Source: CAZSNT01 sp964607765 (GTDB lineage Bacteria; Verrucomicrobiota; Lentisphaeria; Oligosphaerales; JABHEG01). Taken from it: 11,834 nucleotides of DNA. The position numbers were made by a program, and so were the translations under genes. Below the pieces are notes generated by a model that was not told where the DNA came from, ran no database searches, and saw only the letters and a program-made list of their open reading frames with translations. This document shows, one piece after another, positions 7,759-11,834 of the stretch. Numbering within the stretch: the first letter of the stretch is position 1; each line of letters starts with the position of its first letter. The DNA lies in the NCBI GenBank assembly GCA_964607765.1, contig CAZSNT010000244.1:1-11834 (forward strand), read 5' to 3'.

Positions 7759-7767
7759 AGGAAAGGA
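7759..7767 (+). promoter_or_regulatory. Shine-Dalgarno AGGAAAGGA deciding the start at 7772
   Basis: A purine-rich AGGAAAGGA precedes ATG 7772 by 4 bases and is followed by a signal peptide. The frame is open upstream to 7430, but that part runs inside the fucosidase gene in another frame and is Arg/Ser-rich shadow. Confidence 0.6.
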
Positions 7768-7771
7768 AACC

Positions 7772-10036
7772 ATGAAGACGTTGTTCAGCACCCTCACGTG
7801 CGCTGCCGTGGGCCTCACGTCTCTCCACTCACAGGCAGGAGAGCCGTCGTCCGATCAGCGGCTGGGGGTTGCGGCAAGGCGGGCGGAGTATCTCGAGTGG
7901 ATTGTCGAGAACTTCGGCAAGCTCGACATGGATCCGCGGGACGGGCGGCGTTGGGCGCTTAATCACTCGCGGCTTGCCTTGAACCGGGATGTTGACGAGG
8001 CGAGTGCGTTTTTTGCGTCGTTTGCGCCGCCGGGCAGGGACAATGACATCTACCTGATCCGGTTCCTGCGCACGTTGCTCGACTTCCGCGACTCGCCGCG
8101 GCTCTCTGATGCGGCCGAGAAGCACATCATCGGGTTCATCGAGACGTGGCCTACCAAGGGCAAGCACCTCGCCACCCGTGCGCACTGGCCGCCGGGGTTC
8201 ACCGAGAACCACGACCTGATGTATCTGACTCTCGCTCTGTTCGGCGAGCAGTATCGGGGTGGCGACGGCAGCGTGCAGGTGCGCGAGATCAAGCGCTTCA
8301 TTGCGCACCGGATGGAGCGCGGCTTCGTGGAGTGGAACTCGCAGTGTTACCAATACCACTTCTCGAACCCGCTCATCATTCTGGCGGACCATGCGCCGGA
8401 CGAGGAAGTGCGTGATGCTGCCCGCATGCTGCTCAACGTGCTGCTGGCCGAACGAGCCGTTCTCGGCATGCAGGGCTATCTCGGTGGGCCGTCACTGCGC
8501 TGCCGCACGGCTGACCGAGATCATTCTCTGACTGCCCGCAAAGTGGCCTATCTGAGCGACGGCCGTTACGACGGCTTCCTGCCCACGGTGTGGCTGGCGT
8601 TCGGCCTGGGGGAACCGCGATTCGACTTCTCGAGCGCCCGGGACCCCGAGCTGGAACCCGCGACGATCCACATCGCCAGTGGCAACGAGCCACGGCTGAA
8701 ACAGGACGAAGGCATGTTCTTCGCCTGCAGCCGGTTCTTGCCACACCCCGTGGTGCAGGCACTGGCCGAGGAAGCGCGGACGCGCAAAGCTCTGGTCTAC
8801 CAGGGGCGCCGTCACCTCGGCTGGCCGGGCGACGAGCTCTGGAAGACGCAGAAATGGATGCCCGGCGCGCTCGCCTATTACAACACGCCGCATATCTCGA
8901 TGGGCTCGGTGCACTCGGATGGCTGGAACCATCAGAGCCGGTACAACAGCGTGCTGTTCGGGGCCGACCCATCGCAAGCGTTGCGTGTGGAGATCATCGT
9001 CCCCGGGGTCAAGCCGCACAAGCGTCGTCACGAGGCCCGCGGGCGAGTCGTGCAGCACGAGAATTGGCTGCTGGCACAGGGAACGCTGTTCGAAGATGGC
9101 GGGGCGACCGCCGAGAGCGTCGGCTCGTGGAATGTCTATCAGGTCGGCAAGGGACTGTGTGCGCACATCGCACTGGGCGACGACTATCATGTGCTGCAGG
9201 TGTCGGACCTGGACACGTTTGCCAGCCGCGAGGAGTTTGTCGCAGCGCTGTCGCTGCCGGAGCGCTCGGGCGACCGCGTCGACGCCTTGACCATGGGCGG
9301 GACCCGGGTGAGGGTCGACCTGACGAACATGGGCATCGCGATCGACGGTACGCCGAGGCCGCACCCGCCGAAGATGCTCCACGACTGCGAGTTGATGACG
9401 TCGGTCCACGGCAGCGGCAAGATTGACATCAAAACCACAGCGGGCACGGTGACGTTCGACGTCGCGCCGTTTCGCCCGGAGCCAGCAGCTTTGCCCAAGC
9501 TCCCCGAAGGGCATTTCCGCTGGGGCAATCCCTATTCTCACGGCGACGCCACGAAGCTCGACCATGTCCGGGCGATGGGTGGCACGTCACCCGAGCGGGA
9601 TGTTTTGCTCAAGTCCATCTCGATCCTGCTCCCCCGCAACGACGACGCTTTGGTGCGCCTCGCCGTATATGTCGGCGGCGCACTCGACCGCGGGCCGCAC
9701 GTCGGGGCGCCTGCGAGGCTGCTGTTGGACTTCGGGCAAACGCCCAAAGGTCAGACCGGATGGGTCACCATGGAGCATCCTACCGGTGTGCTGATCCCCG
9801 CGAATACGCCGACCTGGCTTGCCTGGAAGTCCAGCGGAGGCGCGGCCACGATCACCTATACCGACGCCCCAACCGGCCAGAGCCATTTCCAGAGGGAGCA
9901 CGGTCGCTGGGAGAGCAAAGCGATCCCCAAAGACCCCACCAGCCCTTGGCCAGCCACCTGGCCCAGCGATGAGACCGGCGGGTTCGACGCGTTCTGGTAT
10001 CCGTGTTTCCTGACACTCAAGGCACCCGATGGATGA
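7772..10036 (+). CDS. Exported alpha-toroid/beta-sandwich protein, candidate polysaccharide lyase
   Basis: 754 residues. A signal peptide spans about 1-22 (MKTLFSTLTCAAVGLTSLHSQA, then GEPS). Residues about 30-330 are helical with repeated hairpins, suggesting an (alpha/alpha) toroid: FTENHDLMY at 143-151 and GFVEWNSQCYQYHFSNPL from 184 are the most conserved-looking patches, with N146, H147, N189 and Y193 as candidate active-site residues. Residues about 370-570 are beta-rich (NTPHISMGSVHSDGWNHQSR), as in the sandwich that follows the toroid in alginate, heparin and chondroitin lyases. Residues about 590-754 form another beta domain (RLAVYVGGALDRG, LLLDFGQTPKGQTGWV, GRWESKA, FWYPCFLTL), possibly carbohydrate binding. 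I recognise the architecture but no named PL family, so the role in cleaving an acidic polysaccharide is inferred. The 56-base gap after the fucosidase suggests shared transcription. The next gene carries the same ENH motif. Confidence 0.82.
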   Translation: MKTLFSTLTCAAVGLTSLHSQAGEPSSDQRLGVAARRAEYLEWIVENFGKLDMDPRDGRRWALNHSRLALNRDVDEASAFFASFAPPGRDNDIYLIRFLRTLLDFRDSPRLSDAAEKHIIGFIETWPTKGKHLATRAHWPPGFTENHDLMYLTLALFGEQYRGGDGSVQVREIKRFIAHRMERGFVEWNSQCYQYHFSNPLIILADHAPDEEVRDAARMLLNVLLAERAVLGMQGYLGGPSLRCRTADRDHSLTARKVAYLSDGRYDGFLPTVWLAFGLGEPRFDFSSARDPELEPATIHIASGNEPRLKQDEGMFFACSRFLPHPVVQALAEEARTRKALVYQGRRHLGWPGDELWKTQKWMPGALAYYNTPHISMGSVHSDGWNHQSRYNSVLFGADPSQALRVEIIVPGVKPHKRRHEARGRVVQHENWLLAQGTLFEDGGATAESVGSWNVYQVGKGLCAHIALGDDYHVLQVSDLDTFASREEFVAALSLPERSGDRVDALTMGGTRVRVDLTNMGIAIDGTPRPHPPKMLHDCELMTSVHGSGKIDIKTTAGTVTFDVAPFRPEPAALPKLPEGHFRWGNPYSHGDATKLDHVRAMGGTSPERDVLLKSISILLPRNDDALVRLAVYVGGALDRGPHVGAPARLLLDFGQTPKGQTGWVTMEHPTGVLIPANTPTWLAWKSSGGAATITYTDAPTGQSHFQREHGRWESKAIPKDPTSPWPATWPSDETGGFDAFWYPCFLTLKAPDG

Positions 10037-10041
10037 CGGGT
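10024..10041 (+). other. Small hairpin ACCCG / CGGGT at the gene end
   Basis: ACCCG at 10024-10028 pairs with CGGGT at 10037-10041 across an 8-base loop containing the stop codon. The stem is short and has no T-run, so I do not call it a terminator. Confidence 0.15.
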
Positions 10042-10061
10042 AAGGCGAGGAAGGGGACAGG

Positions 10062-10191
10062 CGATTTGTGACTCCGCAACCTGTCGGGCCAAGGTCGTCT
10101 TGCCGCATTGCCTTGGACCCAACATGGCCACGATCGGCGACCGTTGGAGCGCCGTCTCTACGCGTTGCATGTATCGTGGACGGGGAATCAT
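10062..10191 (-). pseudogene. AAA_14/DUF4143-type ATPase, N-terminal remnant
   Basis: On the minus strand, ATG at 10191-10189 begins MIPRPRYMQRVETALQRSPI, followed by a Walker A loop GPRQCGKTT at about residues 25-33 and LARQVAE. This is the classic start of the AAA_14/DUF4143 ATPases (MIPR..., LLGPRQ.GKTTLA), proteins of about 380-420 residues often found in mobile or toxin-antitoxin-like settings. Family resemblance stops after about residue 43; the frame then runs antisense into the end of the toroid-protein gene and stops at 9856. Only the P-loop part is left: no Walker B and no DUF4143 domain. It is therefore a dead fragment, pointing against all other genes, in the 211-base gap between the two toroid genes. 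The rest of 10037-10247 shows only the Shine-Dalgarno site of the next gene. Confidence 0.75.
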
Positions 10192-10235
10192 CGGCTATCC
10201 AATGACTTTGAGTGAACCCAAGTGACTGCCATCAC

Positions 10236-10239
10236 AGGA
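10236..10239 (+). promoter_or_regulatory. Shine-Dalgarno AGGA for the gene at 10248
   Basis: AGGA in CACAGGAC lies 8 bases before ATG 10248, which starts a signal peptide. The in-frame ATG four codons later (10260) is less well spaced. Confidence 0.45.
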
Positions 10240-10247
10240 CCGAAATC

Positions 10248-11834
10248 ATGAACACCACAATGACATTCTTGACTCCCCCGCTGCTTGTATCGCTGGCCTT
10301 TTCGGGCTTCGTCTCCGCGCAAGACCTACCCACCATGGCGGAGCGCTCCGCTTGGTTGATCGAACAGTGCCGCGGCGAGAGCATAAAGCCTAACGCCAAG
10401 CACGGGCCTGTGGTGGCCTTGGCGCGTCTCGCGCTGGACCCTGACGACGCTTATGTGATCGACAGGATCACCCACTACTACGATCAATTGCCCGCCGGGG
10501 AAAACGGTGAGCAGTTCACCTACTACGGCGTGGCCTGGGTGCTGGGCAAGTACTGGGATAAGTTCACCCCCGCGCAACGCGACCACCTGAAGGCCAGAAT
10601 CAAAGGCTTCAGCGATCTTCTGGGGCACGGGACCGAGAACCACGCCATCATGAAGGGCGCCGGCGCCTATCTCTTCGCCCAATACTGGCCCGACGAGAGT
10701 GGGTGGGTGCGGGGCACGAAGACCAGTGCGGAGGTCATGGAGACGGCCCGCAAGCAAATGCTGGCCGTGATGCGCAGCCTGTACGACAGAGGATATTCGG
10801 AAGACCTTTCACCGATCTACGCGCCGGTTCATCTGGCTCCCTATTATGCGCTCTACGACTGCGCCACGGACTCTGAGATGAAAGCTGCGGCCGATGCGGC
10901 CCTCCATTTCCACCTCACCAACATAGCGGCCAACCACTTCGAGGGCGTGACAATCCCCCCCGTGAACCGCGATAAGCCATCAAGAATCGAGAACACAAAC
11001 ACGAGCAAACAATCGAAGAACCTGAACACATCCTGGATACACTGGCTCTATTGGGCGGACGCGCAGAACTGGATGGCGTCGTCCGAACTTCGCGGAAACG
11101 ATGACCGCATTACCTACTCGGCTGTCACCAACTGGAAGCCCCCCGCCGCCATCGAGAGCCTCGCCAGGGGGAAGACAGCCCCCTACGAGCTTACGGCATC
11201 GGCTGCTAATTTTGGCTTCTGGGGAGACGGCGCACCGGCAAACTGCATACGCCATGTCTACCGCAACGAGTTCTATGCCATGGGGAGTGGGTCCTACAGA
11301 TATAACCCGCGCGGGTACTACGTTTTCTACACTGCGTTTCGCCTTATCTACAAGAGCGCCGACCCATATAACTTCCTCGAGTGCTACCATCCCTACTGGA
11401 CAAGCAATGACCGCTCATGGCGGGGGTTGAATTCGCCGTTTCAGCAGTGGGCACAGCATAAGGGCACGGCGATCACCCTCTTCAACATCCCAACCGCCGA
11501 CCCATGGGTCGGCCTGGGAAGATCCGACTGGCAGGCTCTCCGCGATGACCACTCCAACAAGCTGATCCGGGAAGCGCTCTTGAGCTATCCGAAGTCGATC
11601 GATCAGAAAACCGAAGCGAACGGCTGGATCTTCCTGCGGGAAGGCGACGTCTACATCGCGATCCGTCCACTGAAGGCCTACACGATAGACGCCAGCCATT
11701 CGCAGGCCATTGAAGACGCCGTCCATTCGCAGGCTCTTGAAGAGTTCAACGTGGTCCGCAGCGCCTTCGCACAGACTGGCTTTGTCTTCGACATCGCGAC
11801 GAAGGGGGAGTTCGCCACGTTCGAGGCGTTCCAG
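10248..11834 (+). CDS. Second exported alpha-toroid/beta-sandwich protein (3' end outside the window), candidate polysaccharide lyase
   Basis: The frame is open for 529 codons to the last base of the window, so the protein is incomplete. It has a signal peptide of about 24 residues (LLVSLAFSGFVSA, cleavage before QDLP). Residues about 27-230 are helical and toroid-like: YYGVAWVLGKYWDKF at 92-106, GHGTENHAIMKGAGAY from 126 (N131, H132) and IYAPVHLAPYYALYD near 190. From about 285 on it is beta-rich (FYAMGSGSYRYNPRGYY, then LECYHPYW), like the sandwich after the toroid in many polysaccharide lyases. The TENH patch and the MGS strand parallel the protein encoded just upstream, so the two may be distant relatives with different cleavage specificity. 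A 9-residue in-frame duplication (HSQAIEDAV, HSQALEEFN) lies near the visible end. Codon use seems to include more ATA, AGA and ACA than in the upstream genes, hinting at a separate origin. Lyase function is inferred from fold; the family is not recognised. Confidence 0.85.
   Translation, partial: MNTTMTFLTPPLLVSLAFSGFVSAQDLPTMAERSAWLIEQCRGESIKPNAKHGPVVALARLALDPDDAYVIDRITHYYDQLPAGENGEQFTYYGVAWVLGKYWDKFTPAQRDHLKARIKGFSDLLGHGTENHAIMKGAGAYLFAQYWPDESGWVRGTKTSAEVMETARKQMLAVMRSLYDRGYSEDLSPIYAPVHLAPYYALYDCATDSEMKAAADAALHFHLTNIAANHFEGVTIPPVNRDKPSRIENTNTSKQSKNLNTSWIHWLYWADAQNWMASSELRGNDDRITYSAVTNWKPPAAIESLARGKTAPYELTASAANFGFWGDGAPANCIRHVYRNEFYAMGSGSYRYNPRGYYVFYTAFRLIYKSADPYNFLECYHPYWTSNDRSWRGLNSPFQQWAQHKGTAITLFNIPTADPWVGLGRSDWQALRDDHSNKLIREALLSYPKSIDQKTEANGWIFLREGDVYIAIRPLKAYTIDASHSQAIEDAVHSQALEEFNVVRSAFAQTGFVFDIATKGEFATFEAFQ
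11697..11750 (+). repeat. 27-bp in-frame tandem duplication
   Basis: CATTCGCAGG begins at 11697 and again at 11724. The two 27-base units encode HSQAIEDAV and HSQALEEFN, with base differences mostly in the second half. It looks like a short tandem duplication inside the coding sequence that has started to diverge. Confidence 0.65.

Noticed and set aside
7430..7771. A 114-codon upstream extension of the first toroid protein
   Set aside because: It runs inside the fucosidase in another frame, is Arg/Ser-rich, and the signal peptide begins at 7772.
8492..9565. Minus-strand frame of 357 codons opposite the first toroid protein
   Set aside because: Antisense shadow of a well-supported gene; no family features.
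9856..10061. Continuation of the ATPase remnant frame into the toroid gene
   Set aside because: Residues after about 43 are antisense to the toroid protein's conserved C-terminal domain and show no ATPase features.
10326..10757. Minus-strand frame of 143 codons opposite the second toroid protein
   Set aside because: The + strand frame is open for 529 codons, with a signal peptide and family-like motifs.

Overview
This is a GC-rich window (roughly 60-65% G+C by eye) in which every intact gene reads on the + strand. It holds five long polysaccharide-degradation genes and several broken gene remnants. The gene set (type I sulfatase, GH29 fucosidase, a large modular exported hydrolase with a CBM9-like tail, two exported toroid/beta-sandwich proteins, a LacI-type regulator, no SusC/SusD pair) suggests a PVC-group bacterium (Lentisphaerota, Kiritimatiellota, Verrucomicrobiota or Planctomycetota), probably from metagenomic data. 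An intergenic repeat whose translation reads TNGHEWTR, which I recall from PVC genomes, supports this. The phylum is inferred, not proven.

Layout. 1-493: C-terminal part of a LacI-type regulator with its 5' end missing. 490-915: N-terminal part of a fumarate-lyase-superfamily (argininosuccinate-lyase-like) gene that loses its frame near residue 122. 921-2426: complete sulfatase without a signal peptide. 2427-2610: spacer with a 10-bp tandem repeat. 2611-6243: 1210-residue exported protein with a DUF4082-like domain, a clan GH-A-like barrel and a CBM9-like domain. 6244-6390: a protein-like reading frame that follows that gene's stop in the same frame. 6477-7715: GH29 alpha-L-fucosidase without a signal peptide. 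7772-10036: 754-residue exported toroid/beta-sandwich protein, a polysaccharide-lyase candidate. 10062-10191 on the minus strand: remnant of an AAA_14/DUF4143-type ATPase. 10248 to the window end: a second exported toroid protein, still open after 529 codons.

How the genes may work together (inference). The exported proteins would cleave and bind a complex polysaccharide outside the cytoplasm, while the sulfatase and fucosidase, which lack signal peptides, would trim sulfate and fucose from imported fragments. A sulfated, fucose-containing glycan such as fucoidan or a mucin or glycosaminoglycan-like chain fits, but the substrate cannot be read from sequence. The five genes are co-directional with short gaps and plausible ribosome binding sites, so one transcript could cover most of them; no clear promoter or terminator was seen. 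The most interesting material is the pair of TENH-motif toroid proteins, the modular 1210-residue hydrolase, and the broken genes at both flanks.
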